Shown piece after piece: positions 47,790-59,200 of a stretch of DNA of 64,000 nt. Every line of letters starts with the position of its first letter. Positions within the stretch are counted from its first letter, which is position 1. This stretch comes from Sebastes aleutianus (lineage: Eukaryota; Chordata; Actinopteri; Perciformes; Sebastidae): positions 7,102,243 to 7,166,242 of the forward strand of contig CAKAKS010000066.1 in the NCBI GenBank assembly GCA_916700875.1, written 5' to 3'. The translations under genes and the position numbers were made by a program. The notes under the pieces were generated by a model that made no database searches, was not told the origin of the DNA, and saw only the letters and a program-made list of their open reading frames with translations.

Positions 47790-47841
47790 TCAGTCTTGAA
47801 GCAGCTAAATGTGCTAAACACTACGTGCTCAGGACGACTCG
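47790..47841 (+). other. erap1: probable 5' noncoding exon of erap1, distal copy
   Basis: The sequence ending GGACGACTCG is followed by the consensus donor GTAAGT at 47842. The next acceptor in the same arrangement is TATTACAG at 50662, just before the start-codon exon. The proximal duplicate keeps the donor (GTAAGT at 57960) but only about 20 nt of this exon. The 5' limit is unknown. Confidence 0.45.
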
Positions 47842-48289
47842 GTAAGTTGACATTTTCTTTGACATATGCTGACGTTACATCACACCAATGATTAATGTTA
47901 ACAATGTAAGATAATAGTCGATAAAATGGATCAGTTTTGATGAAATAGGAGGGTTTTTTTCGACCATAAATTAATGGAAACTTTGTGTGAAATCGAGAGT
48001 GTTGCACTTCCAGCTCATCTGCCATGTTTGTTCGTTGTCACTATCTTATTCTTATTCACTGTGTTTGTTTGCGTAGCAGCAGTTTGATTCACTTTACAGC
48101 TATGAGTTGTTTTTTTTTAGAAAAGTGAGATGCATATTAAGAATGTGACACCTAAGAAATGTGATGCTAAATCTTTCAATGGACAATAAAGTCCTGGTTG
48201 TTCACGAAGAACTCGTCTATCTGTGTCCACATGTCCTTGGGAAATAAGATAAGCTATTAATCAGAATCAGAAATACTTTATTGAAATGA

Positions 48290-48610
48290 ATTCAATAAAT
48301 ATATAAATAATAAATGTAAAAACAAATGCATAAATAAATAAATAAACAAAAAATAAAAAAATGAATGAATACATTTAAAAAATAATAATACATAAATAAA
48401 TAAAAGGGAAAATTAAACAGAAGAGTAAATGAAAAAGGGAATTAATGCAAAGATAAATAAAATAAAGAAGCAAATTAAAACAGATATGAATTTATGTCCC
48501 ATTTTATTAATTAATTTATCAATACATTTTTTATATTATTTTTGCTACATTTAATTACATATTTATTTATTTATTCATTCATTCATTTTTTATTTTGGCA
48601 GGTTCCGTCC
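48290..48610. repeat. AT-rich dispersed repeat, distal copy
   Basis: AATAAATA-rich sequence ending TATTTTGGCAGGTTCCGTCC. It is duplicated with the erap1 5' block at 58395-58745 and related to 23776-24150. Confidence 0.65.
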
Positions 48611-48793
48611 ACCATAATTGTGATGTTACAGTTGCTCTTATATATGAGCATAAAGAAATGTAAGAAAATAGAAGTAAAGGAGTATGTAACATGTAAATTA
48701 TGTACATAATGCTACAATATATAGCACAATATATGTAGAGAAATATAAATAAATAATAAAAATAAGAATAAGAAATTGGAAATATAAGATATA

Positions 48794-50414
48794 CAGACGT
48801 AGGCAAAGTTGTTGGTAACGTTCCGTTAAAGAGAGAAAAACCCACAATGGTCACTGAAATAACTTGAAACTGACAAAAGTAATAATAAATAAAAATTCAC
48901 TGAAAATTAACTAATGAAAATCAGATATTGTTTTTGAATTATGGTTCAGCAGAATCATTTAAAAAAACAAACTAATGAAACTGGCCTAGACAAAAATGAT
49001 GGTAACATTAACTTAATATTTTGTTGCACAACCTTTTGAGGCAATCACTGCAATCAAGTGATTTCTGTAACTCTCAATGAGACTTCTGCACCTGTCGACA
49101 GGTATGTTGGCCCACTCCTCGTGAGCAAACTGCTCCAGCTGTCTCAGGTTTGAAGGGTGCCTTCTCCAGACAGCATGTTTCAGCTCCTTCCACAGATGTT
49201 CAATAGGATTTAGATCAGGGCTCATAGAAGGCCACTTCAGAATAGTCCAATGTTTTGTTCTTAGCCATTCTTGGGTGTTTTTAGCTGTGTTTTGGGTCAT
49301 TATCCTGTTTGAGGACCCATGACCTGCAACTGAGACCAAGCTTCCTGACACTGGGCAGCACATTTCGCTCCAGAATGCCTTGATAGTCTTGAGATTTCAT
49401 TGCACCCTGCACAGATTCAAGACACCCTGTGCCAGATGCAACAAAGCAGCCCCATAACATAACCGAGCCTCCTCCATGTTTCACATTAGGTACAGTGTTC
49501 TTTTCTTTGGATGCTTCATCTCTTCGTCTGTGAACATAGAGCTGATGTGACTTGCCAAAAAGCTCCAGTTTTGTCTCATCTGTCCAAAGGACATTCTCCC
49601 AGAAGCTTTGTGGCTTGTCAATATGCATTTTGGCATATTCCAGTCTCGCTTTTTTATGATTTGGTGTCCTCCTCGGTTGTCTTCCATTAAGTCCACTTTG
49701 GCTCAAACAGTGACGGATGGTGCGATCTGACACTGATGTACCTTGACCTTGGAGTTCACCTCTAATCTCTTTGGAAGTTGTTCTGGGCTCTTTGGTTACC
49801 ATTCGTATTATCCGTCTCTTCAATATGTCATCAATTTTCCTCTTTCGGCCACGTCCAGGGAGGTTGGCTACAGTCCCATGGACCTTAAACTTCTGAATAA
49901 TATGTGCAGCTGTAGTCACAGGAACGTCAAGCTGCTTGGAGATGGTCTTATAGCCTTTACCTTTAACATGAAGGTCTATAATGTTCTTTCTGATCTCCTG
50001 AGACAACTCTCTCCTTAGCTTTCTGTGGTCCATGTTCAGTGTGGTACACACCATGACACCAAACAGCACAGTGACTACTTTTCACCCTTTAAATAGGCAG
50101 ACTGACTGATTACAAGTTTGAAGACACCTGTGATGCTAATTACAGGACACACCTTAGTTTAATATGTCCCTATGGTCAAATTATTTTCAATCTTTTCTAG
50201 GGCTACCATCATTTTTGTCTAGGCCAGTTTCATCAGTTTGTTTTTTAAAATGATTCTGTTGAACCACAATTCAAAAACAATATCTGATTTTCATTAGTTC
50301 ATTTTCAGTAAATTTTTATTTATTATTACTTTTGTCAGTTTCAAGTTATTTCAGTGACCATTGTGGGTTTTTCTCTCTTTAACGGAACGTTACCAACAAC
50401 TTTGCCTACGTCTG
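48794..50414 (-). mobile_element. Tc1/mariner transposon, 1621 bp, with long TIRs
   Basis: The ends CAGACGTAGGCAAAGTTGTT and its complement are inside a TA target duplication (48792-48793 and 50415-50416). Inverted repeats extend about 210 bp on each side. The element lies in the 5' intron of the distal erap1 block. The proximal duplicate has the undisturbed junction AAGATATATGTGCATC (around 58913), which defines the insertion boundaries exactly. Confidence 0.93.
49013..50069 (-). pseudogene. Tc1-like transposase, one frame break
   Basis: The frame from 50069 (or the internal Met at 50033, MDHRKLRREL) to about 49290 carries two helix-turn-helix regions (YKTISKQLDVP; TSKEIRGELQGQGTSVSDRT), a GRGRKRK hook between them, WTDETKLELFG with the first Asp, and KQDNDPKHS with the second. 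The remainder, SPDLNPIEHLWKELKHA with the catalytic Glu, is in another frame (49363-49013), so a frameshift separates the second and third catalytic residues. The overall size, about 340 residues, fits the DD34E Tc1 family. As it stands the copy is not expected to make full-length transposase. Confidence 0.88.
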
Positions 50415-50662
50415 TATGTGCATCAAACACATACAATATATAACCACAGTGTAAATAAGTACATACAAAATGCTGAGAAGTGGGATCAATTAATTGTACT
50501 AAATATTATTATATAAAATAAGAGTAATTCTTGAAATGCACAGTACAGTATAAATGCAGTATTGATGACACTATGAATATTGCACAGTTGAATTATTGTA
50601 CAATTTATTCTACAGTTTAGTAGTAACTTTGAACATAATTTGTATGTTGTGGTGTATTACAG

Positions 50663-51181
50663 GTGAGGATTTCCTGCTTTCATTGTCACCATGTTAGCAG
50701 CACATCTCCTGCTGCTGCTGTTCGTTCCCTTTCCTCCCTCATCAGGAGCTCAGCTACCAGATCAGGGTCAAGCCAAGGATGCCCCCATAGCCACCAACGG
50801 CCAGCCGTTCCCATGGGACCGCATGAGACTTCCTAAAACCATCTCCCCCGTCCACTATGACCTGACCATCCATCCCAACCTGACCACCCTCGACTTCACC
50901 GGAGTCGTTCGTATCCAGCTGGACGTGCACGAAGACACCAGCAGCATCATCCTCCACTCCAAGCAGCTGCAGATATCCAACGTGTGGCTCCTTATACCTG
51001 AAGGTTTGCAGCCTCTCCGGGTGTTGGAGTATCCTCGTTTCCATGAGATCGCTCTGCTGTCAGACTCGGTGCTGACCAAAGGTAGGAGGTATGAAGTTCA
51101 GCTGGAGTTCGCTGCCAACCTTTCTGACAGCTTCAGTGGTTTCTACAAGAGCACCTACCGCACCAGCAGTGGAGAAGTCCG
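50663..51181 (+). CDS. erap1: erap1 start-codon exon, distal copy A
   Basis: Acceptor TATTACAG, 28 nt of leader, ATG at 50691 and donor CG|GTAATA at 51181/51182. It encodes a signal peptide (MLAAHLLLLLFVPFPPSSGA), the linker PIATNGQPFPWDRMRLP and the start of the M1 N-terminal beta domain (HYDLTIHPNLTTLDFTG; GFYKSTYRTSSGEVR). The phase (two bases over) matches the exon at 60888. It retains AANLSDSF, an N-glycosylation sequon aligned with human ERAP1 Asn154, and the aliphatic residue before R in GEVR (human GELR). Confidence 0.85.
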
Positions 51182-52084
51182 GTAATAACTTCTTCTTCTA
51201 TGTTTCTTTGAAAGTAGCTGTATGTAGCATTTTAACATCATCGAATCAGCAACACATTAAGTTGACCTCTAGGATAATCACAGCCTCATGAAACTTTACA
51301 GCCACAAACTAGAGACCTAGAGCATTCAGAGCATGGACGGCTTTCCTAGCTATGTTTACAATAAGGAGGTTTCTGCAGGATTGGTAGGTCATCCAAGATG
51401 GGATAAGTATTCAAATAGGCAGCCTTGGCACTCAGGAAAGGAAGCAGTTCAGGGTAATCTGTCTGTAGAATATAGAATAGTTCTTGTTTCTTCACCTGAG
51501 GGGCTGTAATCTAGAAATAGGTCAAGGATTTACAGGATAGTTGGAGTAGGTAAGAACCAGTGTGTGTGTTGGTGAGTGTGATTGAAGACAGAGCTCCGGC
51601 TTTGGTGAGGAGGAGTTGCACACCTGTCCTGGACCGTCACCTAAACGTGACCTGGTAGAGAAGACGCATTTCCTCTTGCACTGAGGGTGTGTGTGTGTGA
51701 GTGTATTCTGATCACTGGCAAGAAGGTCGTACTCTATATCCTATACCGGATTGGCACTCAGTGTGATCTGGTGGACGTGGTACGATCGTCTGTGGACCAC
51801 TGAAAGGAATAAATGAGTTCTGAAACAATAGTTGCTTAAATAAGTATACTATTGTGTACGAAACAGCGTGATGGAGTGAGGTGCTAAATAAGCATTGGAA
51901 TAAGACACTCTTGAGATAAAGGAGTGTCAGGAAGAAATTACTAAATTAGCAATTGGGCAGGTGAGAAGAGGGAGAAAAGAACTACAACTAAAATTAGATT
52001 TAGGATTAGATTTCTATGATACAGGCACACTTATAATATACTTACACAATCAGTGCACACACACACACACTTACACAATTAGTG

Positions 52085-52115
<31 letters not shown>

Positions 52116-53202
52116 ACACAATCAGTTCACACAAAGACACACACACACGCCCACACATTTGTTCCCATGAGAAAGAAGTATTAAGAACATTTTTTTTTTC
52201 TTGAGACACACCTTCTCCTAAAAGTCCTGCCAAGCACATAGTTATCTATTTTTACTCAAAGCAGGCGTGACTTACACAACTGTCAAAACACTAAATGGGA
52301 ACCCCTGTGGGCATGTGCATGTGTGTTAAAGTTTATGAATTCACCTTCATGACAACACATATTTTTTGCAGTAGGTGAAGTTCTATGCAGACATTTAGCT
52401 ACAAACTGATTATTTTGGTACTATATATTTATTATAATTCTATCTTGTCTAAAAGTGTTTAGAATTAAAACAATATAACCATCCAGATAAAGAGACAATA
52501 ACTGTTGTCATGAACATCATAGCAAAGTAAAGACAACTTTATTTATATTAGGGATGTACCCGAATCCAAATTGGTTATTCAGGAAAGCACAAATGATGCG
52601 ATGAAAACAGATTAAACAAGCGTACAACAACACAACGCCAGTGTGGGAAAAAAACGCGTGAACGAGCCCCCAAATATGTTACGGCCTCTCAGACAAACAA
52701 AGGCTATATAACAATCAATTTATTTTAAATCAGGACAAAAGTAACTATAAAAAATTTAACTGAATAAACAAAAGGTTGGAGATCCCGGTTAAATGAACAA
52801 AAGAAGGGGAAGTTGCTGGGCCAGCCACACAGTGGGCAGTCGCACCCAGCTCAACCGTCTAAACTCAAAAGTGTCTAACTTAAACCAAAAACCACCAAAA
52901 TTTATATACCGGAGATCTCAAGCCCAAAAACAAAGTCACAAACTAAATGCTGGGAAAATGTATATATATATATCTATATATATAGATATATAGATATATA
53001 TATCTATATATATATATAGAGGACAGAGATGTTGAATATCATTGGGTAATCACTACTTGTGGTGGGTGATATTCCAAAGAATAAACTACCTTACAAAACC
53101 GGATTAAAATCATGAATACTTCTAAGTAAATGTTGTCACTCTCAACCTCTGACTTCCTAGGAAAAGAAGCTCCAAAGCTACTTATATACTTACACAATCA
53201 GT

Positions 53203-53262
<60 letters not shown>

Positions 53263-56200
53263 ACACAATCAGTTCACACAAAGACACACACACATGCCCA
53301 CACGTGTTCCCATGAGAAAGAAGTATTAAGAAAAAGATGTATTTTCTTGAGACACACCTTCTCATAAAAGTCCTCCCAAGCACACAGTTATCTATTTAAC
53401 TCAAAGCAGGCGTGACTTAAGCCTGGGGCACACTGCCCGCTTCAGGCTCGCCTGACAGCAGCGTCGCGTCGTTGGCGCATGATACACACCTAGGGCGTTC
53501 ACACTAGACGAGTTAGCTGCCTGTCGGGAGCGTGCCAGCCACCTGTCAGCTGTGTTTCTGATGCTGCTGTCAGCCCTTTCTTTCTACATAGAGTTTGCCT
53601 TTTAATGGCCATTTAACTTCATGATAAATATAATTTATATTTATTTTAGACAGAGAAAGGTTCAGAAACGTGTGGTAATTAGTAAATAATAGTAATAATC
53701 CACAATTAAAACTCCGTACTGTATTCATTTATGATGCTTTACAACTCTCTGCTTGTTCCACATCACTGTCCGGCACATATTTCAGAATATAACCCTCGTG
53801 TTAACAAATGAAGGAATTCTGTGCAAAGAAAACCCGCTTTAGGGCTTTTATTTCGAAATGACAGCAGGAAGTGTTGATTTAAACCCCAAACTTTATACAT
53901 TTTTGGAGCCCCCAAAGTGACTGCGTTTTCCACAGCACTGACTGCTCATATTTCAGAATAAAAGCCTTGTGTTAACAAATGAAGGGATTCTGTCTATAGC
54001 AAAAACGCCTGAGGGCTTTTATTTTGAAATGAAAGCAGGAAGTGTTGATTTAAAAACAAGTTTACTTAACTTTACTTTTTTTTCATCTCCGTAACATATT
54101 CTACAGATAAACCTCGAAACTGTAGTAAAGTCTTGCTGGTATGAAGTTAATATACAGTCACTAGATCACTTTCACTGTCTGTGACATATTCTACAGATGT
54201 CTAGACATGGAAACTGTAGTAATCTTGCTGGTATGATGTTCATATACTGTCAATAGATCACCTTCACTGTCTGTGACATATTCTACAGATGTCTAGACAT
54301 GGAAACTGTAGTAATCTTGCTGGTATGATGTTCATATACAGTCAATAGATCACCTTCACTGTCTGTGACATATTCTACAGATGTCTAGACATGGAAACTG
54401 TAGTAATCTTGCTGGTATGATGTTCATATACTGTCAATAGATCACCTTCACTGTCTGTTGCTGCTGGGACACGCAGCTGAGACGCGAGGGGCTCGCGTGT
54501 AAAATAGGCGAGCCTTCTATTCTATAAAATAGACGCGCGTCTGACGTGCGTCTGACGCGCGTCTGACGTGCGTCTCATGCGGGCAGTGTGTCCACTCTAA
54601 CCTGTTAACATGGACGCAGAAATAAAAAACAACACGCGACGCTGCCGTCACGCGAGCATGAAGCGGGCAGTGTGCTCCAGGCTTTACACAGAACTGTCAA
54701 AACACTAAATGGGAACCCGTGTGGGCATGTGCATGTGTGTTAAAGTTTATGATTTCACCTTCATGATGGCACAGATTTTTGCAGTAGTTGAAGTTCTTTG
54801 CAGACATTTAGCTACAAACTGATTATTTTGGTGCTACATATTTATTATAATTCTATCTTGTCTAAAAGTGTTTAGAATTAAAAAAAAATATAACCATCCA
54901 GATAAAGAGACAATAACTGTTGTCATGAACATCACAGCAAAGTAAAGACAACTCTTTTTATATTTGGGATCTACCGGAATCCGAATTGGTTATTCGGGAA
55001 AGCACAAATAATGCCATGAAAACAGATTAAACAAGCCTACAACAACACAACGCAATTGTGGGGAAAAAACATATATATATATAGATATAGATAGAGGACA
55101 GAGATGTTGAATGTCATTGGGTAATCACTACTTGTGGTGGGTGATATTCCAAAGAATAAACTACCTTACAAAACCGGATTAAAATCATAATTACTTCTAA
55201 GTAAATGTTGTCTCTCTCAACCTCTGACTTCCTAGGAAAAGAAGCTCCAAAGCTACCTTGGACCTTGGATGTGTGTGTTTGTGTCTACCTCCTGAGCTCC
55301 AATAGCCCATCTGTATTCATGTGTGATGATGTTAGTCCCCATTTTGAAACTGGGGCCCATACACAGTTATAGGAGGAGCTTCGCTCCTCCTATAACTGTG
55401 TATGGGCCTACAATAGCGTACAGGCCTACAGTTATAGGAGGAGCGAAGCTCTCTTTCCACTGTTCGAACAATCACAAACTCTGGTTTTGGTCAAAATAAA
55501 CTCTTAATTCATAGCATCAACAGATAGATATTCAATTTGTTCAGTTCAGTTCTGTTTTTTACCCCCAGAGTGACTCATTTTCTCAAACAAATCGATAGAG
55601 GATCTCTGTTCACTTGGTTCAGTTCACTTATTTCGAGAGGAGTGAGTCATCTTCTCGAACAAATCGATAGAGGATCTCTGAACAAGTCAAGAGACCTAAC
55701 ATTTCTGACGCTGCATGGCGCTGTTGTTTGTGTTCGTGTGTGTTAATCTCCCGACAGAGGGTGCAGAGGACAGAAGCTGCGCGCAGTTTAAATGACACCA
55801 ATAGGTTACTGTGTGTCACCTAGCATAGTTTTTATAGCATGACTAACTTGAGTTTTGAACTAATGTTTCCCGCCAGTAGGTGGCTAACCACGTGGGGTGT
55901 CTCCTTTAGTCACAGAGCAGTGTTAATGTAAATGTACGTTGTTTTGATTTCACATGTAAACTCACTTTCATTGGGCAGACTATGAACCAATGTGTCAGCT
56001 GTTGCTAGGGGTCAGGGGGGCCCCAGCAACCAACCTGATGAATCTGATGACACTTCTCCAATTAAAGAACTCTGATTGGCTCTTTGTTTTGTGGCCTTCA
56101 CTTAAATACAACAGGAGATCCCATCGTAAATGCTGAACATGTTTAATGTTTACGATTTGAAATCGGTGCGTCCAGGATGGACTTCCGAGCCGATTAGGGG

Positions 56201-59200
56201 ATGTTTAAAACACTCTTAAAGTGTCAGTAGGCAGTATATTTTTGGCATCATTGGGCAAAAATCAGATTATTGTAATTCAATTGTTCTGAGAGAAAACTAG
56301 AGTTCTGCTCCTCCTCATGGCTCTGTTTTCAGGATTTTAAAAAATCTAGCCCGTGACGGGAGACTTTGACCAATCACAGGTCAGAGAGAGAGCATTCCTA
56401 TTGGCTGTGCTCCGGTCATGTGACCAGAACTTGGCGTTCCTTCACCAGATTTTAAAATGGCAGCGGCGTCACAAACTTTCTCATTTTACAGCTAATCCGT
56501 GCACTACAAGATGATTCTGAAAACATCTGAGGAGAGAAATAGGCATTAACATAACAGAATATTGATTCATATTTGATCAGTGCTGCCTAGTTTGACCGTT
56601 TGGTCGGAGTTCGGGAGTGATTGACAGCTGGCTCTCGTAGATGGCAGCTGGACAGCAGACCTCAGATCAGCTCTTACTGCTTGTTTTCCTCTGGTCTGTG
56701 AAATCTTGCAGATGCCGTTAGGAGCATCGGAGGACACCGGAGGACACAGAGGAACATGATTTTTTTCAGGTTACCTGTTTCATGCACTACTGTCACGATA
56801 TAGCAACCGTTTTATAAAAATAACTTTTTATGTAATTAGCTGATTTTCCCTCCCAAAAGTAGAAGTAATTTTCTTTAATATAACTTATCCTTACCCGTCC
56901 AAGTCAAAATAAAGCTAATAGAATTGGTGTACATCATCTGAGCTGGGAACCTAAAGATTAATTTGAGATGCAGCTCAGACGCTATCCCATCTTGGATAAC
57001 CTACCAATCCTGCAGAAACCTCCTTATTGTAAACCTAGCTAGGAAAGCCATCCATGCTCTGAATGCTCCAGGTCTCTAGTTTGTGGTCAAGTTTCAAAAT
57101 GGGGACTAACATCATCACACATGAATACAGATGGGCTATTGGAGCTCAGGAGGTAGACACAAACACACACACAAGGCGTGGTCCAAGGTAGCTTTGGAGC
57201 TTGAGTGACAACATTTACTTAGAAGTAATTATGATTTTAATCCGGTTTTGTAAGGTAGTTTATTCTTTGGAATATCACCCACCACAAGTAGTGATTACCC
57301 AATGACATTCAACATCTCTGTCCTCTAGCTATATCTATATATATATATATGTTTTTTCCCCACACTTGCGTTGTGTTGTTGTAGGCTTGTTTAATCTGTT
57401 TTCATGGCATTATTTGTGCTTTCCCGAATAACCAATTCGGATTCTGGTAGATCTCAAATATAAAAAGAGTTGTCTTTACTTTGCTGTGATGTTCATGACA
57501 ACAGTTATTGTCTCTTTATCTGGATGGTTATATTTTTTTTAGTTCTAAACACTTTTAGACAAGATAGAATTATAATAAATATATAGCACCAAAATAATCA
57601 GTTTGTAGCTAAATGTCTGCAAAGAACTTCACCTACTGCAAAAATCTGTGCCATCATGAAGGTGAAATCATAAACTTTAACACACATGCACATACCCACA
57701 GGGGTTCCCATTTAGTGTTTTGACAGTTGTGTAAGTCACGCCTGCTTTGAGTGAAATAATTAACTGTGTGCTTGGGAGGAGTTTTAGGAGAAGGTGTGTC
57801 TCAAGAAAAGAAAATATAACCATCCAGATAAAGAGCATCACATTTATTAGGTGTCACATTCTTAATATGCATCTCACTTTTCTAAAAAAAAAACTCATAG
57901 CTGTAAAGTGAATCAAACTGCTGCTACGCAAACAAACACTGCGTGCTCAAGAAGACTCGGTAAGTTGACATTTTCTTTGACATATGCTGACGTTACATCA
58001 CACAAATGATTAATGTTAACAATGTAAGATAATAGTCGATAAAATGCATCAGTTTTGATGAAATAGGAGGGTTCTTTTCGACCATAAATTAATGGAAACT
58101 TTGTGTGAAATCGAGAGTGTTGCACTTCCAGCTCATCTGCCATGTTTGTTCGTTGTCACTATCTTATTCTTATTCACTGTGTTTGTTTGCGTAGCAGCAG
58201 TTTGATTCACTTTACAGCTATGAGTTTGTTTTTTTTAGAAAAGTGAGATGCATATTAAGAATGTGACACCTAAGAAATGTGATGCTAAATCTTTCAATGG
58301 ACAATAAAGTCCTGGTTGTTCACTAAGAACTCGTCTATCTGTGTCCACATGTCCTTGGGAAATAAGATAAGCTATTCATCAGAATCAGAAATACTTCATT
58401 GAAATGAATTCAATAAATATATAAATAATAAATGTAAAAACAAATGCATAAATAAATAAATAAATAAACAAAAAATAAAAAAATGAATGAATACATTTAA
58501 AAAATAATAATACATAAATAAATAAAAGGGAAAATTAAACAGAAGAGTAAATGAATAAGGGAATTAATGCAAAGATAAATAAAATAAAGCAAATTAAAAC
58601 AGATATGAATTTATGTCCCATTTTATTAATTATTTTATCAATAAATTTTTTATATTATTTTTGCTACATTTAATTACATATTTATTTATTTATTTATTTA
58701 TTCATTCATTCATTTTTTATTTTGGCAGGTTCCGTCCACCATAATTGTGATGTTACAGTTGCTCTTATATATGAGCATAAAGAAATGTAAGAAAATAGAA
58801 GTAAAGGAGTATGTAACATGTAAATTATATACATAATGCTACAATATATAGCACAATATATGTAGAGAAATATAAATAAATAATAAAAATAAGAATAAGA
58901 AATTGGAAATATAAGATATATGTGCATCAAACACATACAATATATAACCACAGTGTAAATAAGTATATACAAAATGCTGAGAAGTGGGATCAATTAATTG
59001 TACTAAATATTATTATATTAAATAAGAGTAATTCTTGAAATGCACAGTACAGTATAAATGCAGTATTGATGACACTATGAATATTGCACAGTTGAATTAT
59101 TGTACAATTTATTCTACAGTTTAGTAGTATCTTTGAACATAATTTGTATGTTTTGGTGTATTACAGGTGAGGATTTCCTGCTTTCATTGTCACCATGTTA

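Noticed and set aside
47723..48025. Antisense frame starting MADELEVQHSRF, also open in the proximal duplicate (57913-58143)
   Set aside because: The two copies differ at three bases over the shared 185 nt and all three change the amino acid, so there is no sign of purifying selection. It overlaps the erap1 5' exon and intron and has no recognised similarity.
51961..52170. Frames rich in HTHTHT around the CA tracts here and at 53130-53315
   Set aside because: Products of CA dinucleotide repeats within the duplicated noncoding segment.
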